From Echinarachnius parma (lineage: Eukaryota > Echinodermata > Echinoidea > Clypeasteroida > Echinarachniidae): a DNA stretch of 64,000 nucleotides. The position numbers and the translations under genes are program-made. The stretch lies in contig JBAMJV010003245.1 of assembly GCA_037951105.1 (NCBI GenBank), positions 43,896 through 107,895 on the forward strand, in the 5' to 3' direction. Under the pieces are notes generated by a model that worked only from the letters and a program-made list of their open reading frames with translations, had not been told where the DNA came from and made no database searches. Below, piece after piece: positions 40,651 through 51,900 of this stretch; within the stretch, counting starts at the first letter, position 1, and each line of letters opens with the position of its first letter.

Positions 40651-40900
40651 AGGGCCCATATTCATGAAAGCTTGCTTGCTAGCTTAGTTCCTTGCTACGT
40701 GTATTTTTGATGTGCAGTTTATTGAGCAACAAAGAGTTTTCTTAGTCCCCAACTAGGGTCAACTGGGTAAGCCTTAGGTACCCACTAAGTTAACCTGTAT
40801 TAAACAACTAAAAGATCTTGCGTATAATTCTTTAGCCACTTCATCCAGAATAGACTTAGCAAGGAACTAAGCTGGCAGGCTTTCATGAATATGGGCCCTG
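40651..40900. mobile_element. Foldback MITE, AGGGCCCATATTC ends
   Basis: AGGGCCCATATTCATGAAAG and CTTTCATGAATATGGGCCCT, with TTAGTTCCTTGCTA / AGCAAGGAACTAAG inside. Third foldback of this type within 1 kb. Confidence 0.88.
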
Positions 40901-42210
40901 AAAGGGTCTTAGCTACTGCACTATATGTACATTTAGATAACGTTTAGCTTAATAGACCCCTTCATGAAACCAGCCAGAATTACTGGTAATTTCTTCCTTT
41001 TAGTCTAGCTTAGTTGATAAATCTAGTAGCATACCAGCCATACACTAACACCACTATGCCACCATACTTATTATCGATCACTTCACATACAGGTCAGAAT
41101 ACTAATATGCAACGAGTCAAATCAATACCACGAAAGGACAAATTAATTTATAATTTTTTTTTGTATAGAATTTATTTTCTTGTTCAGAAAACAAAAGTCT
41201 AGAATTTTAGCATGCACAAAAATTCTTTTATATTCATCTTTCTCAAATATTTACTCCGGTTCTCTTGTGTTACATTGCTTAAATTGTGAACAAAGAAAAT
41301 TCATCACAACAAATTCAAAAGCAAAAAATGATAATCATACAAGGGGTGCAAGACGTAAGTAACACACAGAATGAAGAAGACAAAATATCAACATATCTTT
41401 GATTGTCTGTATACACTTACATACAGAAAATTGAATATTAAACATAATTTACACGATTTATGGAGATTACTACGAAAGGTCTTTACTCTGACTAGTGCTA
41501 ACAATACATTGTTAACTTTCTAACTTTTCTACTTTCTTGTAGAAAAAAAACACCAGGCAGTACGATTTTGTTTCACTACTATTCTCTTGCAGCATGAGCC
41601 ACATAACTGCCTATAAAATGCCAGACACAATTTGTTTATACAGGGGCACATAACTCCTTAAGAAAATTGCAGACACAGATCACACTGTGATTCACAAATA
41701 TTCTCGTTATAATACATGTAGCCACATTAGTCCATAACTCGCGTAAATTACGCACACAAGTTTGTTGGATGTTTATTCAAAACAGTAAAATAAGAACCGC
41801 ACACGGGATCTACTTGTACTTTTTACGTAAGGGAGCTAAAATACAGCAGACAAGTTGTTTATTACGGAATTCAAACACGTTTCTCTCCGATGGGGAATAT
41901 TGTTACTCAAGTATTTACAGAAAGGGGGCATTCTCCTATATCTACTCTCACTACAGAACTGACGGCCGTAATACGTTTGGAATGCATCACTTTGGATCCC
42001 TAAATGCAATGATCTGAGGACAAGATTTGTTTCCCCTTATTCTTTTGAACGAAGACAAAAATGGTATAATAATTTAAATTTTCTAAAATAAGTATTTCCA
42101 CATTAATATAAATTCTTTGCGGGAAAATATTAAATCATCTGCCTTTTCAGGTGCAACATACAACAGCCATTCCTTGCACTGAATGTATATAATTCTTGAG
42201 GTATGAATGA
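40901..42210. other. Intergenic, no feature
   Basis: AT-rich sequence between the two convergent genes. I see no gene, repeat array or RNA gene that I can support. Confidence 0.5.
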
Positions 42211-42214
42211 TGTA

Positions 42215-42368
42215 CAGTGGAACATCGTTATAAGGAGCTCTGATAAAACAAAAACCTCTTGTATACAAGGTAATTTTGCTGGCCTAAGCTCTACACCTTT
42301 AATTGTTTTCACCCCGAAAAGGTAATTTCCATGGTCCCAAAGGTCCTCGTAATAACGAGGTTCCACTG
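42215..42368. mobile_element. pogo/Tigger-like MITE
   Basis: CAGTGGAACATCGTTATAAG and its inverse TAATAACGAGGTTCCACTG. A TA precedes the left end; the right flank is TC. 154 bp. Confidence 0.8.
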
Positions 42369-42372
42369 TCCC

Positions 42373-43630
42373 TGAATAATGAGTTGACGGGAAGATTTCA
42401 CAATGAAAACAATACTGAATTACACATCAATTACTATTATAATACATTTAACACTTAAAGTAACACTGTCATGTAAATAACGAGGGCGCCATGGACATTG
42501 CTCACAGGGTGATGCCTTTACGCATCAATGCAGAGAATCTTTAGTTTTTATCAAGTATCAAGTTATCATGCAAGTATCGCGCTCACACACAAATTTGCCC
42601 GATTCTAAAGACGCAGCACTGCATCACCCTTCAAGTACAGGCGACTACGGAGCCATTTTATTAAATGCACATCAATCATTTTTAAAGCTCTCCAATTCGT
42701 TCACTTTTTATATTACGCAGCTGCTTCACAAATTCATTAACTAATCGTTTTGATGCTGAAGAAGATAAATTTCACATATATTATTTCAAGGAACATAACA
42801 TCAACAGGAATCACTTTGACTTATTTCACTTTCGACTTATTTCACTTTCCTATTCCATACTCATTACCTATTACTTACCACGTACCGGGAGAGCCATGTA
42901 TTACGCACTGAAAATACTATCATGTGTACAAACGGACCTAACATTTTCCCATTGCTATTCCTTTATGATACAGGGAAAAGAAATGTGAATCTACACACAC
43001 ATTTATCTTTTTCTTTTCTTTGTTGTGAATGAAGAGATGAAAAGTCCATTGGTACAGAAATAATACATTCTAACTACTTAGAATTAAAGTCCTGAAATCA
43101 TGATACCATACAGGTAGTTATTTTTTTTCCCATTTGCATTGATTTTATGGTATTTACAAAAGACAAATTACACATATTCACATTATGACAATATCAAATC
43201 AAATAAAAATGCAAAATAAACAATTACATAATTGTCCAAATGACAAAGACAAAAAAATCAAAAACTTCAATTACATACAAATATATTACAAACATCTTAT
43301 CTTTTAGCCTAGACACAACGTACATTGTACACTGAACAGAAAATTAATAATGGCTTTCTGGAAAAATTAGCTGCATGTTAAATCAACTGCATAAAATCAA
43401 CTGATACAAAAATCAACATTGAAGCTGCTTATACAATAAAGGTCCTATTAAGCCGATTCGTATTATTTTATCATTATTTTTTTTTTTTACAAGTGACTAC
43501 ATTGTCAACTCGTAAAGGGCGCTTTCGGCAAGAGCTCGCAGGATTGCGACATGATCAGACACACCGTGGGAAACGTGCAATGAGCGGGATATATTCTTAC
43601 CTGAGTATGGCGCTTATGCACGAGTCCCTC
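42373..43630. other. Intergenic, no feature
   Basis: AT-rich with short simple tracts (for example T-rich at about 43,480). No gene seen. Confidence 0.5.
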
Positions 43631-43633
43631 CCA

Positions 43634-43801
43634 GGCCCCGTTTCATAAAAAAAACGTTTCCATTTGCTGTAAATGTCCAATTATTGCAACTGCTACGGCA
43701 TCAGCTACATTGTACAATACTCCATGTTGATTGGCTACTACCATAGTAGTTACAGTCATTGGTCGTTTACAACACTTGGAAACGTTTTATGGAACGGGGT
43801 C
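43634..43801. mobile_element. Foldback MITE, GGCCCCGTTTCAT ends
   Basis: GGCCCCGTTTCATAAAA...ACGTTTCC and GGAAACGTTTTATGGAACGGGG. 168 bp. The core GTAACTAC/GTAGTTAC-type pairing is imperfect. Confidence 0.85.
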
Positions 43802-44217
43802 AGGTCAGTGCAAGTGAAGACATCGGGCCACCCTGCGAGTTCCAACATACAGCGATTAGGACCCTTTAAGTTAAATCCACATACCGAGTACGCATTTGGC
43901 ACCACATACTCACTTTTGCGTTAGTGAGCGATATGAGAAGAATTTCATTATAAATGTGGGGTTAGTTATTTCCTACTCGCACAACCCTGAGATCTAAGAA
44001 ATTATCCTCATTTGATTATCTTGCGGTAAATGTTAACTTAATTTAATTTGGCAGTTATTTAAAATACGATACAGTTCACTTAACTGGTACAGTATATCAT
44101 TACATATCCAGCCATTTTCCTACACATCTTTTACACTATTTATATTTCAATGCTTACGGGTGAATCGTGAGAGAATGAGTCGTATACAGTGCTAGCACCA
44201 TACATTTCAAATGGGGT

Positions 44218-44383
44218 GTACCGTATTTACTGGTGTATTACCCGCACCTTTTTTCAAAAAAAAAAAAAAAAAAAAAAAAAAAGGGGTGCGGTTAATACAC
44301 GACCGTATTAACCGCACTTTTTTTTTTTTTTAGGGGTGCGGTTAATACACCGGAGCGGTTAATACACCGACAAATACGGTACT
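44218..44383. mobile_element. MITE with TACCGTATTTACTGG ends
   Basis: TACCGTATTTACTGGTGTAT on the left and ATACACCGACAAATACGGTA on the right. Internal GGGGTGCGGTTAATACAC is repeated and followed by poly-A/poly-T. Confidence 0.8.
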
Positions 44384-44569
44384 TAGTGGAGGGTGCGATA
44401 TAAAACATCTCTTGCTATTTGGCAAATTTTAAATATTGTTGTAATTATTAATTTTGAAAGCGCAAACATTACAGAAAACAAAATAGCTGAAAATTGACAC
44501 TAAACCATATCCTGCACTTACAGAAAACCAGATATCAAAAGATCGCCTTGTCCACAAATCCAAATACTA

Positions 44570-44900
44570 TCAACACATTTCTTTTTTTCCTAAGAAAACA
44601 TCAACATGCATATGAAAATATCCACATGTATACTTTTCTCCATAGAAAATATCCACATGTTTACTTTTTCTTATGAAAATATCCACATATACATTTTTCC
44701 ACAGAAAATATCTACATGCAATGTATATTTTTTCCATAGAAAATAACCACATGTTTACCTTTTCCATAGAAAAATTCAATATTTCTAAAAATATCCACAT
44801 GTATTCGTTTCCCAAAGAAAATACAAACGTGTATGTGGAGGTAAACATGTACATAAACCAGCTCTTGTTGAAGTTACATGTGAGATGGATCTGAAGATAC
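44570..44900 (+). repeat. ~45 bp degenerate tandem repeat
   Basis: Units with ATAGAAAATATCCACATG and TTTACTTTTTC recur about seven times. The frames on both strands here follow this periodicity and are not genes. Confidence 0.8.
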
Positions 44901-44914
44901 ATACATTTACATTA

Positions 44915-45087
44915 CAGTGGAACCTCTTTATAACGAACTCTGTAATAATGAGGTACCTGATATAACAAGGCTATTTCACTATAAGTCCAATTCATTTGTA
45001 ATCGATTGTTTCTTTAGCCTTGATATAATAAGAGAGCTGATTACATTTCAAGGTAAAAAGGGAACTCGTTATAACAAGGTTCCACTG
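44915..45087. mobile_element. pogo/Tigger-like MITE with TA duplication
   Basis: CAGTGGAACCTCTTTATAAC and TTATAACAAGGTTCCACTG, with TA on both flanks (44913-44914 and 45088-45089). Confidence 0.88.
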
Positions 45088-45089
45088 TA

Positions 45090-46845
45090 CCTGTTCAAAT
45101 GTACATTGTAAGTAGCTGACCTCAAGAGAGAGGGATAGAGTTAGGTGACAGTTATCCTGGCATTAAGTATAGAGGGCATTCACTCGTACGAGTTAAATGA
45201 AATTTGGATCGTGATAAAAAGGAAGTCCATAATTGTTAAGACTCCCGTTCACACGGGGTGGTTGACAAAAAATTATCTGTTTTTCCCAATCCGTTCTGTT
45301 CATATACAAGGTGTACTGCACATTATCACAGTAATTCCCCCCGAAAGCGCAAGACTTTCTGCAAACTGGATCACAATGAAATTAGCCCTCCAACTTTGCA
45401 ACCAAAAATTACAGACTTTTCAATCTGTTTCTTTTTGTTTAGGGCCACATAACTCTTGTTTTGGACAACAAAAGAACAAAAAGGTTTGATTTGAGTTGCC
45501 CGATGGGGTCAACAGGGGAAACAGAAAGTCCATTTCTAGCATTGCTGTATGTCTTTTCATCAACCTGAATATTAAAATTCTATATTCTGGAGCCAATCCG
45601 TTAACACGAGACAGGCGGAAGGGGAAGAAAAGATAGAGAAAAAAGAAGGTAAGCTTAAATCTACTACCTGCGCTAAGACCAAATAAAAGATCCATCTATT
45701 CTATAGCTTATTTGCCGTTGGTATTCAGGAAGGCACTTAATCGATATGGCTGGATAGATTCTCTTCATTCAAACCCTGAATTTCTCACAAATTGTTTTTA
45801 CAAGTCTCCCTTTCTATTCGACTACAAATCATATCTCAATTCCATACCACAAATCATATCTGGTTCCAACATAGTGGGCAATTTTCTTCAATGCATCACC
45901 GTTCGTAAGACACGACACATGGACCTCTACGAAAACGAAATTCACTCTCGGTGGACGACAAAGCAAGACCCTTACGCAACTATGAGGTAGTTTCTCGCTG
46001 AAACTAATGACCTTCTACGCCACGACAGGTAACAAAATACAGAAAAGTAGTAGTACACACACACAAGTTTAAATGTGATGATAATATACTGGATGTGAAA
46101 ATTTTTTAGATGACGGTGAAAATACCACAGAGTGATTATACACTTACAGATGTAATTATTACCATTATTACGTATCTATAACATGGGTGCTGCGTAAATC
46201 GGTGAAATAGATTACATTACAATGCACATATCAACGAGTGTTTACATCAAATATATTCTTCATATACCACCACAAACAAAACTGAATGCTGATTTTCCAC
46301 TTAATAATATCATAATTATAATATATTCAACACCAAACTGAAAAACTGGTTTAGTTTAATATACTGTAGCTCTCTGTATCGTCTGATTAGCTGACTACTC
46401 ACAAAATATATAAATCCATTTCTTGACTATTACTTTTTCATATAATCACTGGGAAAGAGTCAATTCTTGGTTGATGCTTCATGACATGGAGACGAAAATA
46501 TCAAACTAATCGACTAGAAAACGATCTCACTTGTTGTTATAATGCTGTATTATACAATGACTAAGCATAACCCATCGAGCATTGCAGGCATGTCGTATGT
46601 GATAGAGGAGGGAAAGTGGGGGAAATATATAATTTACTCATATACAAAAAAGCCTTCAAGTTTTACAAATTATTTGCACAAATCACACGCAAACTGTACA
46701 AGGCTACCCTGTTATGTACGTAATAATAATTCATTTTTTTCAAAACAGTCATTTATTTCATCAAATCTATAGTATTTCATCATATTCATCTTTGAATAAA
46801 TGTCTGCTTTTATTATTACCAATAACTCCTCCAGATCACTTTATT
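45090..46845. other. Intergenic, no supported gene
   Basis: Contains open frames of 114 codons (45145-45489, +) and 92 codons (45712-45990, +). Neither shows a motif, low-complexity bias or splice context that would support a gene. Confidence 0.4.
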
Positions 46846-46851
46846 TACACA

Positions 46852-47238
46852 TCATCATCATCATCATCATCATTACCAACACCATCATCATCATATTCAT
46901 CATCAACACCATCATCATCATCATTATCATCATCACCATCATCATCATTATCATCAGAAACTAAATTCTGACAATATATTTAAATAACTACAATGTAGGT
47001 TAAGACGAGAAAAATTATAATTGTAACAAATTAATTCTTTACCCAAAATAAAATCTTAATAATGATGGTTACATGTAATAATCTTCACCAGAAAATAAAG
47101 GAGCAATCTCGTCTGATCTAAAATAAATTTATAGGAAAATAAGTATTGTCTGTCTCGCGTTTTAAACGTGGAAGGATTTTTTTCATCATGAAAGCAAAAA
47201 AAAAAACACCTACTACTACTGCTACTAAGAATACTATT

Positions 47239-47277
<39 letters not shown>

Positions 47278-47278
47278 A
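46852..47278. repeat. ATC and ACT microsatellites
   Basis: ATC repeats at about 46852-46962 and ACT repeats at about 47208-47278. The poly-Ser and poly-Leu frames are their translations. Confidence 0.95.
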
Positions 47279-47876
47279 AACTGCTGCTTTTACTCTGTGT
47301 AATTATCGAAGATGTGAGTTCACAGTGAATAGCCATGAATCAAAACTCAAGTAAAACAGGTCTACATTCATTTTTTTGTGCACGTCCGAGTGCAAACATG
47401 GTAAAGCTTTTTTTTTTTTCTTAGATATTTTTTTTCTCTCCTTACATGTCTACTACTTTTATTTTAATGAATAGAGTTTAATATTATTCAAGGTCCTGTT
47501 TGGTAAAAAACAATAAGATCAGGAATAAAAAAATTTAAAAATCCTTGAATCAACTTCATTGCAAGTTTGTCTCTGTCCAATCAAAATGTGGCATTAAAAA
47601 ATAGCAAGTTCTGATTGGATACTTTATTAGTAAAAAGCATCCAAACAGAATGACACATTATGCATGAGCAGATTTTCTAGACTATTATAGTTAAAAGATA
47701 AGGGTGTTTACAGTAAATTCTTAGACCAGCATATGCTGGTATGAAGCTCATCTATTCTAGAAACCAATTTTATTATAACCTTTTAGGATATTTCAGCCAA
47801 GACAAAATATGCAGTGTCCAAAATAAAATGCCCAAATTATAGTCCTAGAATACCTCAAAAGAGAGTGCATTACCTT

Positions 47877-48410
47877 AACCCAATGAAGACGTCCTGATTT
47901 TTCTGTTTAAATGTGCATTCTCCATAGACCCCAGCCCCGAAAAATCTTGGGCAGTCTTCGTTGGGTTAATAATATGACCTCAAGACCAATGCCTCGCTAG
48001 AAATGTGTGAAGCTTCCTATTTTTAAATTTATTTTTGTTGCCATTTGTTTTCCTCTTCCGAAAATGTTACACAATATTTCCAGAACTACAGTACATCCTT
48101 GCAAATATCCTCGGAGTACTGAGGGGGCGAATCGCAAAACCATTCCTGCAACAAAGATGCCACCCTTCTCCCTCCTAGCTTCCTAGCACGCTCCCAACGA
48201 AGCGTGCCAACAATAATCACTACCTAAATATAACAGCCCCACCTAATGAATGTCGTTCAGTGGCATCTTTGGGGCCGGAATGGTTTTGCGAGAGGAAAAA
48301 GAGCACAAGAATCAATTAACCCACTCGGGACGATTTGAATTTGGTTATAAACCTGCATTCTCTGTAGATGCCAGCCCAAGTTTTTCAGGATCAGTCCTGA
48401 ATGGGTTATT
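47877..48410. mobile_element. Two TTAACCCA-type MITE copies
   Basis: 47,877-47,968: TTAACCCAATGAAGAC and GTCTTCGTTGGGTTAA ends, around TGCATTCTCCATAGACCCCA. 48,319-48,410: a diverged copy with TTAACCCACTCGGGAC and GTCCTGAATGGGTTA. Same family as the element at 26,107. Confidence 0.8.
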
Positions 48411-48736
48411 TATCTTCATTTCACTGGGAATCACTTCAATCGCAGAATGCGATTTCAGCAGCTACCACATGTAGCATTGAAACTTGGGATCGCTTAACAT
48501 TTTGAGCGATTGTTCCCCAGTATAACTTACTTGTGCTCTTTAAAAGCATTTGAATTATGATATCAAGTTTGAAAACATGAAAAATATTTTTTTTTCTTTC
48601 TTTTCAGGACAATGTTCTTTGCTTACAAGTATGGCTTTCTCATGCTCTTTAAAAGCATTAGAGTTATGATATCAAGTGTGAAAACCTGAACAATCATCTT
48701 TTTGTCACACTACCTATCTGATGATGTCGTGCGTCA
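48411..48736. other. Probable gene 2 3' flank
   Basis: A ~50 bp segment (GCTCTTTAAAAGCATT..ATGATATCAAGT) occurs near 48,535 and 48,645. The gene 2 3' UTR should lie here on the minus strand, but I cannot place its poly(A) signal with confidence. Confidence 0.4.
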
Positions 48737-48925
48737 TCAAGCCTTGTTTGCATTGTCCTGGAGTTCGTACGCGTTTCCCTTGCTCTTCTTCTCCCCCGAC
48801 CGGAAGCCGCTCAGAATATCCTCGAACGTCCTGTTCTTGGTCTCCGGCACGTAGAAGTACGAGAAGATCGCCGTCAGGATCACGAAGAACATGAACACGA
48901 GGAACGAATACGCTCCGATCGAATC
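48737..48925 (-). CDS. Gene 2 exon 12, copy B (alternative last exon)
   Basis: 189 bp from a CACTAG acceptor (phase 0) to a TGA at 48739-48737. It reads [20 protein letters not shown]..., [20 protein letters not shown], ending LQDNANKA. It encodes helix 12 and the cytosolic tail. The same length as copy A, it differs from it at five residues only. Fully open and spliceable. Confidence 0.88.
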   Translation of the reverse strand, partial: DSIGAYSFLVFMFFVILTAIFSYFYVPETKNRTFEDILSGFRSGEKKSKGNAYELQDNANKA

Positions 48926-51900
48926 CTAGTGAGAGAACGAGGTAGAGAAGAAGAGAAATAATCATTAGCGGATGATTATTAGCAGAGACATTTTGAAACA
49001 CAGAGACATTCTGTTTAAGCCTTGTTAGCGTTGTCCTGGAGTTCGTACGCATTTCCTTTGCTCTTCTTCTCGCCCGATCGGAAGCCGCTTAGGATGTCTT
49101 CAAATGTTCTGCCTTTCGTCTCGGGAACGTAGAAGTACGAGAAGAGTGCCGTTAACAGCACAAAGAACATGAAGACCAAGAAGGAGTACGCCCCGATCAC
49201 ATTCTACAAACACACACGGAAGAGAATGAGGTATGCAAGAGAGAGAGAGAGCGCGGAAGAGAGCAGCATTAAGTAACAGATTAAAAAATCACAGCAAATA
49301 GATAAAAGAATGTTAAATTTAGATAATTCCCAAAACTGCAAAATACATGCAAGTAAAATATATAAAGTTCCCAACAGAAATTACAAGATTACCAAACCAA
49401 TAAAGATAAAAAGCAAGTGAAATATATAAAGTTCCCAACACTGCAAGATTACACACAAGTTAAATATATAAATAAGGCTGAGTCATGTCGGATATTTTCA
49501 AAACCGGGTACCGATAAACTATGACCGGTCGGGAACCGGTATCCCGATAAATTTTTGCCGTCGAAACCTGGACTGGTAAAATCACGCAATCGTGCAAGCA
49601 TCGGCAAAAATGCACTCTTTGGGGCTCATATTGCTCTTTTTATATGCAAATAAAATATTACAAATATTGATGCTTTGATGGATTTACATATCAATCTTTA
49701 CGGAAAAATAGTTACAGACTATCCAGAATTAACTCAGTTTTGCAAGAAAAGTATTTTTTCCGAAGTAAATTGGCCCTAGAAATCGATCGTTTGTTCAGCA
49801 TTGCGCCACACGTTCACAGAAACTCAGCCTGCCAGTCGCGGGGAAACATCAAATGTAAATTTGTACGATCGTGCTGGTGAGCCACTGCCTTCAAAAAGGG
49901 GCTATTAATAAGCATTTTAGTGATCTACACCATTTTGGTTGAACAGAATTAAAAAATGACCCTCAAAACAATGAAAAAACTGCTCTGGATATCGGTAAAT
50001 TTCCAAAGAACGGTCGGGAGGTAAGTTTTCGGTACCTCGGAAAGTGCGCGATATCGCGAGAAGATCGAGTGCTATGCTAGCTAGCTAACTTCAGTTGCCC
50101 GGCTCGCACGCTAACTTCAGTTACAAATTACCCCGCTAGGACCACTGCTGCGATCAAAATTTACCGATATTTTGCGCATTTTTTTTCATTGTTTTGGGGA
50201 TCTTTTTTTTTTTTCTGTTCAGCTTTCAAACGCCATGAAATCATGTAAGTAGAATATCAAAACATTTCAAAATGGTGCAAATTACCAAAATACGTATTTT
50301 GAGCCACTTTTTGAATGCACTGGCTCATCAGCTCGATCATACAGAAAACCATCAGATATCTCCCCTTGAGTGTCTGCCTAACTTTGCGTGAACATCCGTT
50401 GGCAATATCGTTCAAATGACTAGCAATTTTGTGGATCCTGTTCAATTTCTGACTGTCAAAGTATCAAATCGAGAATTTCTCGAAAATAACCACTCTTTAA
50501 AGTAAATGATATTGATTGTCCCGTTTTTATTTGAATTCCGCTACATTAAGTGATAATCTTAATTTCTTTTTTAACATTTTATTTATTTATTTATTCTTTT
50601 TTGGGCACCGTTTCCGATAAAACAAAACCGGGTACCGATTGAAACGGTCGGAACCCGGTGTGATCGACCGAACCGACTCAGCCTTATATATAAAGTTCTC
50701 AACACTGCAAGATTACACACAAGTAAAATACATAAAGTTCCCAACACTGCAAGATTACCAAACCAATAAAGATAAAAAGCAAGTGAAATATATAACGTCC
50801 AAACAGAAATTACAAAATTACAAAGTTAATAGATAAAAAGCAAGTGAAATAAATCAAGTTCCCAACACCAGTGGTTAGATTAATATTGTTGCAACAAGCA
50901 GGAGGGCAAATGTTAGTATGCCAGCTTACCAATTAAATATTGAATTGGTTCCTGGACTAATATCAAATTAGTTCCTGAACCAATATTGAATTAGTTCCTA
51001 GACCAATATTGAATTGGTTCATGGACCTTAATTTAATTGGTTCCTGGACCTATATTGAATGGGCTCCTGGAGCTATATTGAATAAGTCTGGACCAATATT
51101 AAATTTTGTCCCTGGACCAATATTGAATTGGTTCCTGGACCAGTTTCTATAGGTTCCGGTACCTATATTGAATTTGTTCCAGGACTTATATTGAATAAGT
51201 TCCAGGACCTATTGCAATGTGTTCCTGGACCTATTTGAATTGGTTCCTGGACCAATTTCTGTTGGTTCTATGATCTATATTGAATTGGTTCCAGGACCTA
51301 TTTCAATTGAATCCTGGACCAATAGTGTATTACATGCAGTTCCTGGACCTACCTGGATGAAGGGGAAGGTGAGTCCAACCAGGAAGTTGCACCACCAGTT
51401 GGTCTGGATGGCAACGCTCATGGCAGCGGAACGAGGTCCCTGGGACCACAGCTCTGGAACTATCACAAACGGGATGGGTCCTGCACGGAAAACAAACAAT
51501 ACGTAGACATTTATTTATCTATTCTCCACTCAAAGGATGGAATGCTCTTGTTAATTTTCCTTTTGTTTCAACTCTGTTCAATTCATCATACATTATGTAC
51601 GATAATATAGTTTACAAAATATATACATGCATAAGTTTCATAAATTTATGACAGATCAGGCAAAAGAGGAAGCAAAAGCTTACTGTCTGCCCATTTAACA
51701 CCCAAACAAAATGACGTGTTCTTGACACTAGACATACATGTATAACAAGACATACAGCATTGCAACTATCAAACAACATTCTCATCCAATAACTTATTGC
51801 AACTGCATTGATATAATTCCTCTGTAATAATGCATTATAAACTGAAGATATAAAAACAAAGAACGCTACTTCCATTCCACCTCCATGAATTGAACTTTCA

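Noticed and set aside
45145..45990. Open frames of 114 and 92 codons as a possible gene between the GLUTs
   Set aside because: No recognisable motif, no convincing splice sites, and lengths expected by chance in such sequence.
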